A stretch of 64,000 bases of DNA from Firm-04 sp964463355 (GCA_964463355.1 CAYXBP010000010.1:3978-67977), one strand, 5' to 3'; positions 1-9,181 are shown, numbered from the stretch's first letter. A program made the numbers and translations. Notes: a model not told the origin generated them from the letters alone.

Positions 1-900
1 GCTGGTATTGCCAATGAGTTGTTCCCCTTGATCCTGTTCATCGGCATTGGTGCTATGATTGATTTTGGGCCGTTGCTATCCAATCCCATGCTGATGCTGT
101 TCGGTGCAGCGGCGCAGTTTGGTATCTTTTTCACACTGTGTCTTGCCTCTGTTTTCTTCCCTGAGATCAAAGATGCCGCCTCTATTGCCATTATTGGTGC
201 TGCTGATGGGCCTACTTCCATTGTTGTTGCACAGAAGCTGCAATCGAACTATGTTGGTGCGATCATGGTTGCCGCATACTCATATATGGCATTGGTACCC
301 ATCATCCAGCCCCCTGTCATTCGGCTGCTTACCACAAAAAAAGAACGTCTGATCCGCATGGAATACACGCAAAAGCCTGTTTCTAAAACAACCCGTATCC
401 TATTTCCTATCTGCATCACGATTATTGCGGGTCTGGTTGCGCCGGAATCCGTTGCATTAGTCGGATTTCTCATGTTTGGTAATCTAATACGCGAATGTGG
501 CGTCCTCAACAGTCTTTCTGAAACCGCGCAAAAAGTGCTTTCTAATCTGGTAACGATATTCCTTGGTTTGACCATTGCCACCAAGATGGAAGCCTCCCAG
601 TTCCTCCAACTGGATACTTTACTGATCATGGGTTTGGGCCTGTTTGCATTTATATTTGATACCGCTGGCGGTGTGTTGTTTGCAAAAATCCTCAACTTGT
701 TCCTGAAAAAGAAGATCAATCCTATGATCGGCGCGGCAGGTATTTCTGCATTTCCCATGTCAGGACGTGTGGTGCATAAAATGGCACTGAAAGAAGACCC
801 AACAAACTTCCTGCTGATGCAGGCAACAGGTGTCAATGTTTCTGGTCAGATTGCTTCGGTCATTGCTGGTGGCCTGATACTCAATTTCTTCATGGCTTGA
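1..900 (+). CDS. Na+-translocating decarboxylase beta subunit (OadB/GcdB family), 5' end cut by window
   Basis: The reading frame is open from base 1 (AGIANELFP...), so the start lies outside the window and about 300 C-terminal residues remain. It is a very hydrophobic polytopic membrane protein. The stretch ELFPLILFIGIGAMIDFGPL and the motif IIGAADGPTS are typical of the beta subunit of oxaloacetate, methylmalonyl-CoA or glutaconyl-CoA decarboxylases, which couple decarboxylation of a biotin-bound carboxyl group to Na+ export. Which acid is decarboxylated depends on the alpha subunit, which is not in view. A small membrane protein follows after 21 bases, as expected for such an operon. Confidence 0.9.
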   Translation, partial: AGIANELFPLILFIGIGAMIDFGPLLSNPMLMLFGAAAQFGIFFTLCLASVFFPEIKDAASIAIIGAADGPTSIVVAQKLQSNYVGAIMVAAYSYMALVPIIQPPVIRLLTTKKERLIRMEYTQKPVSKTTRILFPICITIIAGLVAPESVALVGFLMFGNLIRECGVLNSLSETAQKVLSNLVTIFLGLTIATKMEASQFLQLDTLLIMGLGLFAFIFDTAGGVLFAKILNLFLKKKINPMIGAAGISAFPMSGRVVHKMALKEDPTNFLLMQATGVNVSGQIASVIAGGLILNFFMA

Positions 901-921
901 TCACGAAAAGGAGGAATCGTT

Positions 922-1086
922 ATGCCTAACGCTATGTATTTTGAACCCTCTCAGTTTTTAGATAATTTGCCATATATGGGCATGGGAATGCTCGGTATTT
1001 TTATTGTGATTGGTGTTATTGCAGGGCTTACCATGCTGCTTAATGCCGTCACTGCTGAACGCAAAAAAGATGATGAAAACAACTGA
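922..1086 (+). CDS. small membrane protein, probable gamma-type (OadG-like) subunit of the Na+ pump decarboxylase
   Basis: A 54-residue ORF (starts MPNAMYFEPS, ends RKKDDENN) begins at ATG 922, preceded by a strong AAGGAGG ribosome binding site. It has one membrane span (MGMLGIFIVIGVIAGLTMLL) followed by a charged tail. Size, topology and position directly behind the beta subunit match the small anchoring subunits of sodium-pump decarboxylases. No sequence signature beyond that was recognised. Its stop codon overlaps the next gene start. Confidence 0.6.
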   Translation: MPNAMYFEPSQFLDNLPYMGMGMLGIFIVIGVIAGLTMLLNAVTAERKKDDENN

Positions 1087-1921
1087 TACGCACCAGGATG
1101 ACATTAGCAGCACTCATATAGCCGATGAGGAAATTCCCGCATCGGCTGCTGCATTTTCATCCGCTAATTTCCAGGAGGCAGATCTACTGCCGTTGCCTTC
1201 GCCACATCGTCATAAAAAGCTGCTAATCATCATTTTGACAATCGTTCTCTCTTTGCTAATTTTACTGTTGATCTACTCCGTTGCAGCAAAGAATTTCACG
1301 TTGTACGCACGCACTATGAAGCATCTTCGCTTTGATTACCGACAGGGCGAAATCTCTGACGCGCCGCTTGATGATATTACACCTGCCTTAGCGGATGACA
1401 TCAAAGAGCAGATTGATGCTGCTGAACAAGGTGTGCGAATACAAGCAACGGCAATGCTATTCAACGAAAATGGCACCTATACGCCTACACTTACCCTCTA
1501 TGATTACTATCACAGCTTGGATGCGGGTGCAACAGATACCATTACGACACGAACTTGCGCAGAGTATTGGTTTCCCACCGAAACAACTGATCTGATGCAG
1601 ACCGACGATGGTTCTTGTATGGTCAAATTGGACGGAGAATGGGTTCAAACTGACGAATTGCACATACCAAATCTGTATGATTACTGTTTTGCCACCACAC
1701 AAACCAAAGGCGTTGCGCATTATGCATCGTATTATTCGCAAGTCTGCGACATGCAATATCTCTGTGAAATATGGCTGATAGAGGAAGAATGCGATGAAGG
1801 CATCATTTATAATACAGTTTATCGCTATTATAGCGGCGGAAAGCTTTGCGCTGTACGGCTACTTCCTTCCTACTCCACCAATATGCTGGTGTTTGATATC
1901 ACCGATTATTGTGCCGAATAA
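1073..1921 (+). CDS. single-pass membrane protein of unknown function
   Basis: The 282-residue product starts at ATG 1073 (an alternative ATG lies at 1070) inside the end of the preceding ORF, so the two are translationally coupled. A cytoplasmic N-terminus of about 45 residues is followed by one membrane helix (LLIIILTIVLSLLILLLIYS). The roughly 200-residue C-terminal domain is predicted to be outside the cell and is rich in Tyr, Thr and acidic residues. No family was recognised. The overlap suggests co-expression with the decarboxylase, but nothing in the sequence assigns it to that complex. Confidence 0.7.
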   Translation: MKTTDTHQDDISSTHIADEEIPASAAAFSSANFQEADLLPLPSPHRHKKLLIIILTIVLSLLILLLIYSVAAKNFTLYARTMKHLRFDYRQGEISDAPLDDITPALADDIKEQIDAAEQGVRIQATAMLFNENGTYTPTLTLYDYYHSLDAGATDTITTRTCAEYWFPTETTDLMQTDDGSCMVKLDGEWVQTDELHIPNLYDYCFATTQTKGVAHYASYYSQVCDMQYLCEIWLIEEECDEGIIYNTVYRYYSGGKLCAVRLLPSYSTNMLVFDITDYCAE

Positions 1922-2049
1922 CAAAAAGCTCTGTATGATTCGCCTTAACCGAATTGCTCCCCATTTGTTGGACACTACAGTATATGTTGAAATATACCAT
2001 AGTGAGAATCCGACAAAGTGGGAGCTTTTTTTCATCCGGCTATATTGTA

Positions 2050-2079
2050 AAAGCGACTAAGATTGCTCTTAGTCGCTTT
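2050..2079. terminator. hairpin between convergent genes
   Basis: A perfect 13-bp inverted repeat (AAAGCGACTAAGA / TCTTAGTCGCTTT) with a 4-nt loop lies between the plus-strand membrane gene and the minus-strand esterase. There is no clear U tract. It probably ends transcription in both directions. The rest of 1922-2175 shows nothing else. Confidence 0.6.
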
Positions 2080-2175
2080 GTGCTGGTTTCATCTTAAACT
2101 CTGTCAAACGCTTTGAAAAATCCATACAAAGCGTAAGAGTATTTTGCTTCTGCCTGCAAGCTTGCAAACCGTAAA

Positions 2176-3345
2176 TTACGCAGGATAAACCATATCCCAT
2201 GTTACAGTACTGCCATCGATTGAAAGCGCATAAAACTTGAGAATACCGATGGCATCGCTGGAATTGAGAATGCTATTCTGGTCAACATCTGCTGCGTGTT
2301 TTGCAATGGGCTGAAGAATATCACCGTTTCCAAGCAGTGCTTCACTGTTATACTGCCGCAGCACCAGAACCGCATCCGCGGAATCCACTCTGCTGTTGTT
2401 GTTGACATCGCCACGGGAATACCAAGCTACCTTCATAGCATATGATTCCATAGCCGCACGGTCATCTGCGGGGAGAACTTTGGCGACAGACTTGCTGATA
2501 TTATCCATTACAACTGACATAGCAAAGCTTTCGCCCTTTGTAACACCAAGTGCATTGAGTACAGTCGCACCAATGAGCGCGTGACCCAACTGTGTAGGAT
2601 GGATATCCTTTTCCTCTACACGAACATAGATCCATCCTGTGCCCTCAAAGGCAGACGAAACATCTGCAACTATCGTGTGTTCCAGTGCAAGAATCGCCTC
2701 ATTGATCATATTGGTAGAATTGCGCACATAATTATGCAGCAAATTATAAGACGAACCATATCCTTTATCCTCTACGACCGTTTCATCGTACTCTACAGGA
2801 TTATAAATGGTTTGCATCACAAGCTTCACATCGGGATTGAGCGCGAGAATGTCTGCCTCAATCTGGGCGAGGTTGGTCTTGGCTGCCTCGATATACGGAC
2901 GAACATACCCTGAAAGCTTGGAAACATGAGATACCAACGAGCCTTCTGCATCCAGACGGGTAAACAATTCCGTATAGCTCTCATCTTCCTGCTTAACGGA
3001 TTCTACATACTTCAACAGGGGGGTAAGCATATCATTTGCGCCGATACTGATGGAAATCACATCCGCCTCTTTGATGGCGGTCTGTGTGTCCTTCTGCTGC
3101 ATCAAAGCCATCATATCTGTGGTTTTATGCCCTGATACTGCAAGATTGGTCAGTGTATAGCCCTCACATTCTGTCAGATAATCATAATAGGCATACTGTC
3201 CTTTTTCAACGGCATAGCCTGCTGAAATGCTATCCCCCATCACCAAAAGCTTTTCGCCCTCTGCTGCACGCACGGGCATTGGCAGTACAGCAACCAACGC
3301 AAGTGCGAGATTGACGGATAACAGACGTGCATTGATCTTCTTCAT
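2176..3345 (-). CDS. secreted GDSL/SGNH-family esterase with C-terminal type I dockerin
   Basis: The start is set at ATG 3345 because a good RBS (GAAAGGA) precedes it and a signal peptide (MKKINARLLSVNLALALVAV) follows. That gives 389 residues. The SGNH hydrolase domain shows the nucleophile block VMGDSIS (Ser about 39), the GAND block and the catalytic DIHPTQLGH near residue 270. The last 70 residues contain two Ca-binding dockerin repeats (GDVNNNSRVDSADAV and ADVDQNSILNSSDAI), which would dock the enzyme to a cohesin scaffold. Likely an exported lipase or carbohydrate esterase; the substrate is unknown. Confidence 0.9.
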   Translation of the reverse strand: MKKINARLLSVNLALALVAVLPMPVRAAEGEKLLVMGDSISAGYAVEKGQYAYYDYLTECEGYTLTNLAVSGHKTTDMMALMQQKDTQTAIKEADVISISIGANDMLTPLLKYVESVKQEDESYTELFTRLDAEGSLVSHVSKLSGYVRPYIEAAKTNLAQIEADILALNPDVKLVMQTIYNPVEYDETVVEDKGYGSSYNLLHNYVRNSTNMINEAILALEHTIVADVSSAFEGTGWIYVRVEEKDIHPTQLGHALIGATVLNALGVTKGESFAMSVVMDNISKSVAKVLPADDRAAMESYAMKVAWYSRGDVNNNSRVDSADAVLVLRQYNSEALLGNGDILQPIAKHAADVDQNSILNSSDAIGILKFYALSIDGSTVTWDMVYPA

Positions 3346-3540
3346 AAAATGATTCCTTTCATCCTCTTGGGTTTGATATCTACGCGCTTCCGATGACAAA
3401 TGCCCCGGAAGCTATTTTCATTTTATCAGAAATCCGCCTTTTTGTCAACCATAAATGCCATTTTGCAGATATTTGGATCTCATTGCAAGATATGACAAAT
3501 TACGCACAAGCCTGGTGATATACTAGATACGGTGATGAAC

Positions 3541-4350
3541 ATGATCATTTATCTTGATGTATTACTTCTTTCCAACTGGTGGGTAGATTTTTTTCTGCTG
3601 AAAACCGTTGCATATACCACCCATACCCCTTACAAACGTTGGAGATTACTCATTGCGGCAGCATTGGGCGCAAGCAGCTCGTTGCTGATTTTTCTGCCTA
3701 CGATGCCCACTCTTATTTCGTGGTTGATGCGCATTGCCATTGCCCTGTTAATGTGTACGGCTGCCTTCTGCCCATGTGCCCCGAAACGCTTGCTTCAAAC
3801 GAGTATTTTCCTTTTTGCTGCTGCCGCAATCTTCTGCGGTGTGGTTTATACCATTGGCAGTCAATTTGCTCCAAAAGGCATCACCAAAGCCAATGGTGTC
3901 CTCTACGCTGATGTTTCCATAGGGGTGCTGCTGATTGCTACTGTTATTGGTGCCTGCATCACAACATACACTGCAAAAAAACGACAAAGCGCAGATCTCA
4001 CACGCTACACTTTGCAGATTACTCTGCACAATCGCTGCTGTCACATACAAGCCCTGTGCGACAGCGGAAACCGCTTGCACGACCCATTCAGCGGCTTGCC
4101 GGTAATTGTATGCAATGTCAAGGCAATGCAGGAAAACAACTCTGCACAAACCGCAGAACAACTCGCAAGAGGTCAAAAGGGTTTTCGTATGCTTCAGGTT
4201 GATACGGTAACTGGCAAACGGTTGCTGCCTGCCTGTATCCCAGATTCGGTCATTGTATACGATCGAAATAAACCATATCCTGTTAAAGCGGTTATTGCTG
4301 TATCGGATGAAGCTTTCCCTGCTGTTTTTTCTCCGATATTGCTGCCATAA
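3541..4350 (+). CDS. spoIIGA: SpoIIGA, sigma-E processing membrane aspartic protease
   Basis: ATG 3541 is preferred over GTG 3532 and ATG 3535: it gives MIIYLDVLLLSNWWVDFFLL, the usual SpoIIGA N-terminus, with GGTGAT as RBS four bases upstream. The protein has 269 residues, about five membrane helices, then a cytosolic domain with the aspartic-protease motif CDSGN. SpoIIGA dimerises in the mother-cell septal membrane and cleaves pro-sigma-E after a SpoIIR signal. Its substrate gene sigE follows directly, the standard gene order. Confidence 0.9.
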   Translation: MIIYLDVLLLSNWWVDFFLLKTVAYTTHTPYKRWRLLIAAALGASSSLLIFLPTMPTLISWLMRIAIALLMCTAAFCPCAPKRLLQTSIFLFAAAAIFCGVVYTIGSQFAPKGITKANGVLYADVSIGVLLIATVIGACITTYTAKKRQSADLTRYTLQITLHNRCCHIQALCDSGNRLHDPFSGLPVIVCNVKAMQENNSAQTAEQLARGQKGFRMLQVDTVTGKRLLPACIPDSVIVYDRNKPYPVKAVIAVSDEAFPAVFSPILLP

Positions 4351-4383
4351 AATTTACATACATAAACAGAGAGGAAGAACGAA

Positions 4384-5100
4384 ATGCATTGGATCGAACA
4401 CTGCTTTCATCGGTTAAAGGCACTTGGCAATGATGAACCTGCCAATCAGGTATTTTACATCAACGGCCCTGACGCACTTCCTCCTCCACTAACCAAAGAG
4501 GAGGAGTCGCAAGCCTTCGCTGATCTGCTACAGGGAAAACCACAGGCAAGAGACACCCTGATCCTGCATAATCTGCGTCTTGTGGTATATATCGCGCGGA
4601 AGTTTGAATCAACTGGTATCTACATCGAAGATCTAATCTCCATTGGCACAATTGGTCTGATTAAGGCGGTGGAAACTTTTCACCCAGAGAAGAACATCAA
4701 GCTTGCAACCTACGCTTCACGGTGCATTGAAAACGAAATTCTCATGCATCTGCGTAAAACCGCACAGTATCGCAACGAGATTTCCATAGATGAGCCGCTG
4801 AACGTGGACTGGGATGGCAATGAACTGCTGCTATCCGATCTATTGGGCACGGATGAGGATATCGTCAATCGCGACATTGAAAACGAAGCGGAACGTAATA
4901 TGCTATACGAAGCGGTAAAACGCCTTTCGCCAAGAGAACGCCAAATTATGGAAATGCGCTTCGGACTTATCGATGGACAGGAAAAAACGCAGAAAGAAGT
5001 CGCCGATGCCATCGGAATCTCTCAATCGTATATCTCGCGACTTGAAAAAAAAATCATCAAACGCTTGCGTTCACAGTTGCAAGAACTACTGCCTTCATAA
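4384..5100 (+). CDS. sigE: sporulation sigma factor sigma-E (pro-sigma-E)
   Basis: A 238-residue sigma-70 family protein. The N-terminal stretch of about 25 residues before the conserved core corresponds to the pro-sequence removed by SpoIIGA. Region 2 shows LILHNLRLVVYIARKFE and the DLISIGTIGLIKAV block. Region 4 carries SPRERQIMEMRFGL and a helix-turn-helix (KEVADAIGISQSYISRLEKK). It directs early mother-cell transcription. The sigG gene that often follows sigE is not present downstream here. Confidence 0.95.
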   Translation: MHWIEHCFHRLKALGNDEPANQVFYINGPDALPPPLTKEEESQAFADLLQGKPQARDTLILHNLRLVVYIARKFESTGIYIEDLISIGTIGLIKAVETFHPEKNIKLATYASRCIENEILMHLRKTAQYRNEISIDEPLNVDWDGNELLLSDLLGTDEDIVNRDIENEAERNMLYEAVKRLSPRERQIMEMRFGLIDGQEKTQKEVADAIGISQSYISRLEKKIIKRLRSQLQELLPS

Positions 5101-5108
5101 CTCAAGAA

Positions 5109-5137
5109 TTGACTTTACGGAAATGATGTGCTATAAT
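5109..5137 (+). promoter_or_regulatory. promoter of the TM1266-like gene
   Basis: TTGACT (5109-5114) and TATAAT (5132-5137) are separated by 17 bp, about 30 bp ahead of the start codon at 5167. Confidence 0.8.
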
Positions 5138-5166
5138 GGTACGGTAACAGAAAGGAGCTTTTCGCT

Positions 5167-5418
5167 ATGGAAAACCGTATTGCCATTCTCGCCGTGATTG
5201 TGGAAGATCCCGAAGCAATTGAACAGCTCAATCATCTGCTGCATGAATACCGCGATGGTATCATCGGACGCATGGGGCTGCCCTACCGTCAGCGTGGCAT
5301 CAACCTCATTAGCGTTGCTATGGATGCACCACAAACAAGAATCAGCACGCTTTCTGGTAAAATCGGACGGCTTAAGGGCGTTACTGTGAAAACTGCCTAT
5401 GCATCCCATCAGCCATAA
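5167..5418 (+). CDS. TM1266-type iron-only hydrogenase system regulator
   Basis: An 83-residue ACT/NikR-like small protein (RIAILAVIVEDPEAIEQLN, GIIGRMGLPYRQRGINLISV, SGKIGRLKGVTVK). These blocks are typical of the TM1266 family, which is often encoded near [FeFe]-hydrogenase maturation genes. No hydrogenase gene lies in this window. It has its own promoter and an AAAGGAG RBS. The biochemical role of the family is poorly defined. Confidence 0.8.
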   Translation: MENRIAILAVIVEDPEAIEQLNHLLHEYRDGIIGRMGLPYRQRGINLISVAMDAPQTRISTLSGKIGRLKGVTVKTAYASHQP

Positions 5419-5441
5419 CGTAAATTTAACGCAATTTTCAC

Positions 5442-5470
5442 TTGACATTCTGCGCTTTTTCCAGTATAAT
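5442..5470 (+). promoter_or_regulatory. promoter of pckG
   Basis: TTGACA (5442-5447), a 17-bp spacer and TATAAT (5465-5470): a full consensus promoter upstream of the PEP carboxykinase gene. Confidence 0.85.
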
Positions 5471-5528
5471 GAACCGTAGGAATCTTTAGGTTTCCATGTG
5501 AGTATAAAGTATATAGGAGGTCTATACC

Positions 5529-7346
5529 ATGTCTTTGACAAAGAATCCCCATGTCAACCAGTGGGTTGAGGAGATGATCGCTCTCACAAAGCCCGATAAG
5601 GTCGTTTGGATTGATGGCACCAAAGAACAGCTCGATCAACTGACTGCTGAGGTGACTGCACTCCCCGATGGTCATCCTGACAAGCTGTATCGCCTGAACG
5701 AAGAAAAATATCCTGGCTGTCTGTATCACCGCACCCGTCCCAACGATGTGGCTCGCGTAGAGGACAGAACGTTTATCTGCTCCCGCCGCAAGGAGGACGC
5801 AGGCCCTACCAACAATTGGTGTGACCCTCAGGAGATGTATGCAAAGCTGACACCCCTCTATGATGGCGTCATGAAAGGCAGAACCATGTATGTGATCCCC
5901 TACAGCATGGGTCCCATCGGTTCACCCCTGGCAAAGGTAGGCGTGGAGTTGACCGACTCTGTCTATGTTGTACTGAACATGAATATTATGACCCGTATGG
6001 GTACGCAAGCATTCGAGAATCTCGGCGATACTTCCAATGACTTCGTCCGCGGTTTGCACTCTAAGGCAAATGTCGATAAAGAGAATCGCTACATCGTTCA
6101 TTTCCCTGAAGATAATACCATCTGGAGCATCAACTCCGCTTATGGCGGCAATGTTCTGCTGGGCAAGAAGTGCTTTGCACTGCGTATCGCTTCCTATCAA
6201 GGTAAGAACGAGGGCTGGATGGCTGAGCATATGCTCATCCTCGGTCTGAAGAAACCTGGTCAGGAAACCAAATATGTCTGCGCTGCATTCCCATCTGCCT
6301 GCGGTAAGACCAATCTCGCAATGCTTATTCCACCGGAAGGCTACCGTGCAAAGGGCTATGAGGTGTTCTGTGTCGGTGACGATATCGCATGGCTGAAGCA
6401 GGGTCCGGACGGCAGACTGTATGCCATCAACCCTGAAAATGGTTTCTTTGGCGTTGCTCCTGGAACAAATGCAAAATCCAACTTCAACGCACTGGCATCT
6501 ACCAAGAAAAATACCATCTTCACCAACGTAGCCATGAATGCTGCGGACAATACCGTTTGGTGGGAAGGTTTGGACAAGAATCCTCCTGTAGATGCCATTG
6601 AATGGAAGGGCGAACACGTAAATGGCGTGGAATACACTTCCGTTATCGGTGCAGACGGCAAGCCCCAGAAGCTGGCACATCCCAACAGCCGCTTTACTGC
6701 TCCCGCTGAGAACTGCCCCTGCATCAGCCCTGAGTTCAACAATCCCAACGGTGTGCCGATCTCCGCGATTGTATTCGGCGGCCGCCGTGCAAAGACCGCC
6801 CCGCTCGTTTACCAGTCCTTTGATTGGGAGCATGGTACTTTCATCGGTTCCATCATGGCTTCCGAAACGACCGCTGCCGCTGCCGGTGCGGTTGGTGTGG
6901 TACGTCGCGATCCTATGGCTATGCTGCCTTTCTGCGGCTATCATATGGGCGATTACTGGGCACACTGGCTGGAAATGGGCAAGAAGCTCGGCGATAAAGC
7001 ACCTAAGATCTTCAATGTCAACTGGTTCCGCACCGATGATGACGGTCACTTCATCTGGCCCGGTTTTGGCGACAATATGCGCGTTCTCGATTGGATCATT
7101 GACCGCTGCAACGGTAGCGCAGATGCAGTTGAAACGCCGATTGGTTATGAGCCAAAGCCTGAGGACATCAATGTAGAGGGTCTGGACGGCATTACCACCG
7201 ATACCATCCGTGAACTCCTTGATGTGGACACTGACCTGTGGAAGCAGGAAGTTGCAGGCATTCGCGAGTTTTATGGCAAGTTCGGTGATAGACTCCCCGC
7301 AGAGCTTGCAAAGCAGCTGGAAAACCTGGAAGCACGCTTGGGCTGA
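5529..7346 (+). CDS. pckG: GTP-dependent phosphoenolpyruvate carboxykinase
   Basis: A 605-residue enzyme, the usual length for the GTP-type family. It interconverts oxaloacetate + GTP with PEP + CO2 + GDP. The P-loop is seen as FPSACGKTNLAML near residue 260, with the nearby EVFCVGDDIAW metal/nucleotide block and FGGRRAKTAPLVYQ further on. RBS TAGGAGG lies 10 bases before ATG. Codon choice is strongly biased, as in highly expressed genes. In gut anaerobes the enzyme often runs toward oxaloacetate to feed succinate or propionate formation; that direction is inferred here, not seen. Confidence 0.95.
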   Translation: MSLTKNPHVNQWVEEMIALTKPDKVVWIDGTKEQLDQLTAEVTALPDGHPDKLYRLNEEKYPGCLYHRTRPNDVARVEDRTFICSRRKEDAGPTNNWCDPQEMYAKLTPLYDGVMKGRTMYVIPYSMGPIGSPLAKVGVELTDSVYVVLNMNIMTRMGTQAFENLGDTSNDFVRGLHSKANVDKENRYIVHFPEDNTIWSINSAYGGNVLLGKKCFALRIASYQGKNEGWMAEHMLILGLKKPGQETKYVCAAFPSACGKTNLAMLIPPEGYRAKGYEVFCVGDDIAWLKQGPDGRLYAINPENGFFGVAPGTNAKSNFNALASTKKNTIFTNVAMNAADNTVWWEGLDKNPPVDAIEWKGEHVNGVEYTSVIGADGKPQKLAHPNSRFTAPAENCPCISPEFNNPNGVPISAIVFGGRRAKTAPLVYQSFDWEHGTFIGSIMASETTAAAAGAVGVVRRDPMAMLPFCGYHMGDYWAHWLEMGKKLGDKAPKIFNVNWFRTDDDGHFIWPGFGDNMRVLDWIIDRCNGSADAVETPIGYEPKPEDINVEGLDGITTDTIRELLDVDTDLWKQEVAGIREFYGKFGDRLPAELAKQLENLEARLG

Positions 7347-7349
7347 TCT

Positions 7350-8045
7350 TCACTCTGAGCTTTGTATATTCGCAATTTCCACGGCAGATGTTTCGTCTGC
7401 CGTGGATTTTTCATGCCACTGCGACATAGAATCCGATACCCAATCTGCAATTGCACGGAATAATTCCACACACTTCAGTCGCACTTCATAGGATTCCGTA
7501 TCTGTCACCAAAGCACTGGCATCATCCCCTAACAGTTCACTCATCCTCTCAGATGGCATAGCATCGGTGGGTACCCCCGCAGTCTGCACACAAATAGAAG
7601 GATACATCACGCACCACCAGTTCTGTCCCTCGCCTTCACCAATTACAAGACGCAATGCATCGTACTCCCCAGCTGGTAATGTAATATCACCATACTGCCG
7701 ACAGGGGAATTTCATTTTGCAGATGGTTGCTGTAACAGAATCGTCACAAGCATTCTCTCGCAGTGCCTGCTCTGCGATTTGCTCAATCACCGAAAGATTT
7801 GCTGCAAGCGTTTCTTCCATCTCTGCGCGCGTACTGCATTGTTGATTCCAGGCGGCACTTTGCGCAAGTAGCGCATCTCGCACCAGAAGTTTATTATTCT
7901 GGTCTGCGGAAGAATCTGATGCGGCCAGGATATGCAATCGCAGCACACTGTTTTCAACATCGTGCAATGCCTGTGCGGTATCTGTCACACACACGACAAA
8001 TATGCCAAGTACAAATATCAGAGTCATGCTGAGCAATCGTTTCAT
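7350..8045 (-). CDS. spoIIR: stage II sporulation protein R (SpoIIR)
   Basis: A 231-residue exported protein with an N-terminal hydrophobic segment (MTLIFVLGIFVVCVTDTA) and SpoIIR blocks (NSVLRLHILAASDSSADQ, LVRDALL, LPAGEYDALRLVIGEGEGQN, WWCVMYPSIC). SpoIIR is made in the forespore and triggers SpoIIGA to process pro-sigma-E. Its location 2.2 kb from sigE places the whole activation chain in one neighbourhood. The last codons also encode the pckG terminator. Confidence 0.92.
   Translation of the reverse strand: MKRLLSMTLIFVLGIFVVCVTDTAQALHDVENSVLRLHILAASDSSADQNNKLLVRDALLAQSAAWNQQCSTRAEMEETLAANLSVIEQIAEQALRENACDDSVTATICKMKFPCRQYGDITLPAGEYDALRLVIGEGEGQNWWCVMYPSICVQTAGVPTDAMPSERMSELLGDDASALVTDTESYEVRLKCVELFRAIADWVSDSMSQWHEKSTADETSAVEIANIQSSE
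7376..7411 (+). terminator. rho-independent terminator of pckG, inside the 3' end of spoIIR
   Basis: An 11-bp perfect stem (TCCACGGCAGA 7378-7388 / TCTGCCGTGGA 7396-7406) followed by five T residues. The hairpin lies within the last 20 codons of the convergent spoIIR gene. Confidence 0.85.
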
Positions 8046-8174
8046 ATAATGCCTCCATTCGATGTGATACAGAAAGTATCGGCAGAAATGAAAAGTTTAT
8101 ACAGCAAAAATTACCATTTTTTCGGCTCTTTGCATATGGGATATCGACAGCTTGATATTTTTTTCACATGCCTA

Positions 8175-8203
8175 TTGCTTTTTTTTGCAAAATCTTGTAT
8201 AAT
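8175..8203 (+). promoter_or_regulatory. promoter of fba
   Basis: TTGCTT (8175-8180), a 17-bp spacer and TATAAT (8198-8203), ending 64 bp before the chosen start codon. Confidence 0.7.
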
Positions 8204-8267
8204 GGATAAGGTGTGAATCACCCAAAATCAACAGCTTTTGCTGCGATGTTTTTTAGGAGGAATCTTT

Positions 8268-9131
8268 ATGTTGGTATCTGCAAAAGACATGCTGAACAAG
8301 GCAAGAGAGGGCAAGTATGCCGTCGGTCAGTTCAACATCAACAACCTGGAGTGGACGAAGGCAATCCTGCTGACCGCCCAGAAGCTCAACTCCCCTGTAA
8401 TCCTCGGCGTTTCTGAGGGTGCTGGCAAGTATATGTGCGGTTATAAGACCGTTGTCGGCATGGTCAATGGTATGTTGGAGAGCCTGAACATTACTGTCCC
8501 TGTTGCTCTGCATCTCGACCACGGCTCCTTTGAGGGCGCGATCGCTTGCATCAACGCTGGTTTCTCCTCTGTTATGTTCGATGGTTCCCATTACCCGATC
8601 CAGGAGAATATCGAAAAGACCACCAAACTCGTTAACACCTGCGAGATATTGGGTCTATCCCTGGAGGCAGAGGTCGGCTCTATCGGTGGTGAAGAGGATG
8701 GCGTGATCGGTGCTGGCGAGTGCGCAGATCCCGAAGAATGCAAGATGATTGCTGATCTGGGCGTTACCATGCTGGCTGCTGGTATCGGTAATATCCATGG
8801 CAAGTACCCCGAAAACTGGGCTGGACTTTCCTTCGAAACACTGGCTGCTGTCAAGGAAAAGGTTGGCGATATGCCTTTGGTTCTGCACGGTGGTACTGGT
8901 ATCCCTGCTGATATGATTCAGAAGGCCATTTCTCTGGGCGTTGCTAAGATCAATGTAAATACTGAGTGCCAGCTCTCCTTTGCAGCTGCTACCCGTGAAT
9001 ATGTTGAGGCAGGCAAGGATCTTCAGGGTAAGGGCTTTGACCCCAGAAAGCTGCTGGCTCCTGGCTTTGACGCTATTTGCGCTACTGTTGCCGAAAAAAT
9101 GGAGTTGTTTGGCTCTGTTGGCAAGGCTTGA
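8268..9131 (+). CDS. fba: class II fructose-1,6-bisphosphate aldolase
   Basis: ATG 8268 (MLVSAKDMLNKAREG) is chosen over an upstream ATG because AGGAGG lies seven bases before it. The product is 287 residues. It is a zinc-dependent TIM-barrel aldolase: AVGQFNINNLEW, the zinc-ligand block VALHLDHG, GGEEDGV, GNIHGKYP, LVLHGGTGIP and KINVNTECQ are all seen. It cleaves fructose bisphosphate into two triose phosphates. The gene is monocistronic with its own promoter and terminator. Confidence 0.95.
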   Translation: MLVSAKDMLNKAREGKYAVGQFNINNLEWTKAILLTAQKLNSPVILGVSEGAGKYMCGYKTVVGMVNGMLESLNITVPVALHLDHGSFEGAIACINAGFSSVMFDGSHYPIQENIEKTTKLVNTCEILGLSLEAEVGSIGGEEDGVIGAGECADPEECKMIADLGVTMLAAGIGNIHGKYPENWAGLSFETLAAVKEKVGDMPLVLHGGTGIPADMIQKAISLGVAKINVNTECQLSFAAATREYVEAGKDLQGKGFDPRKLLAPGFDAICATVAEKMELFGSVGKA

Positions 9132-9148
9132 TTTGATTGCATTGTTAC

Positions 9149-9181
9149 AAAGGTCGCGTGGGGATTCCTGCGCGACCTTTT
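9149..9181 (+). terminator. terminator of fba
   Basis: A 10-bp stem AAAGGTCGCG / CGCGACCTTT with a 12-nt loop, followed by a short T run. Confidence 0.75.

Noticed and set aside
5922..7049. Long minus-strand ORF opposite pckG (375 codons)
   Set aside because: Shadow frame of a strongly biased highly expressed gene; no family features and no RBS.
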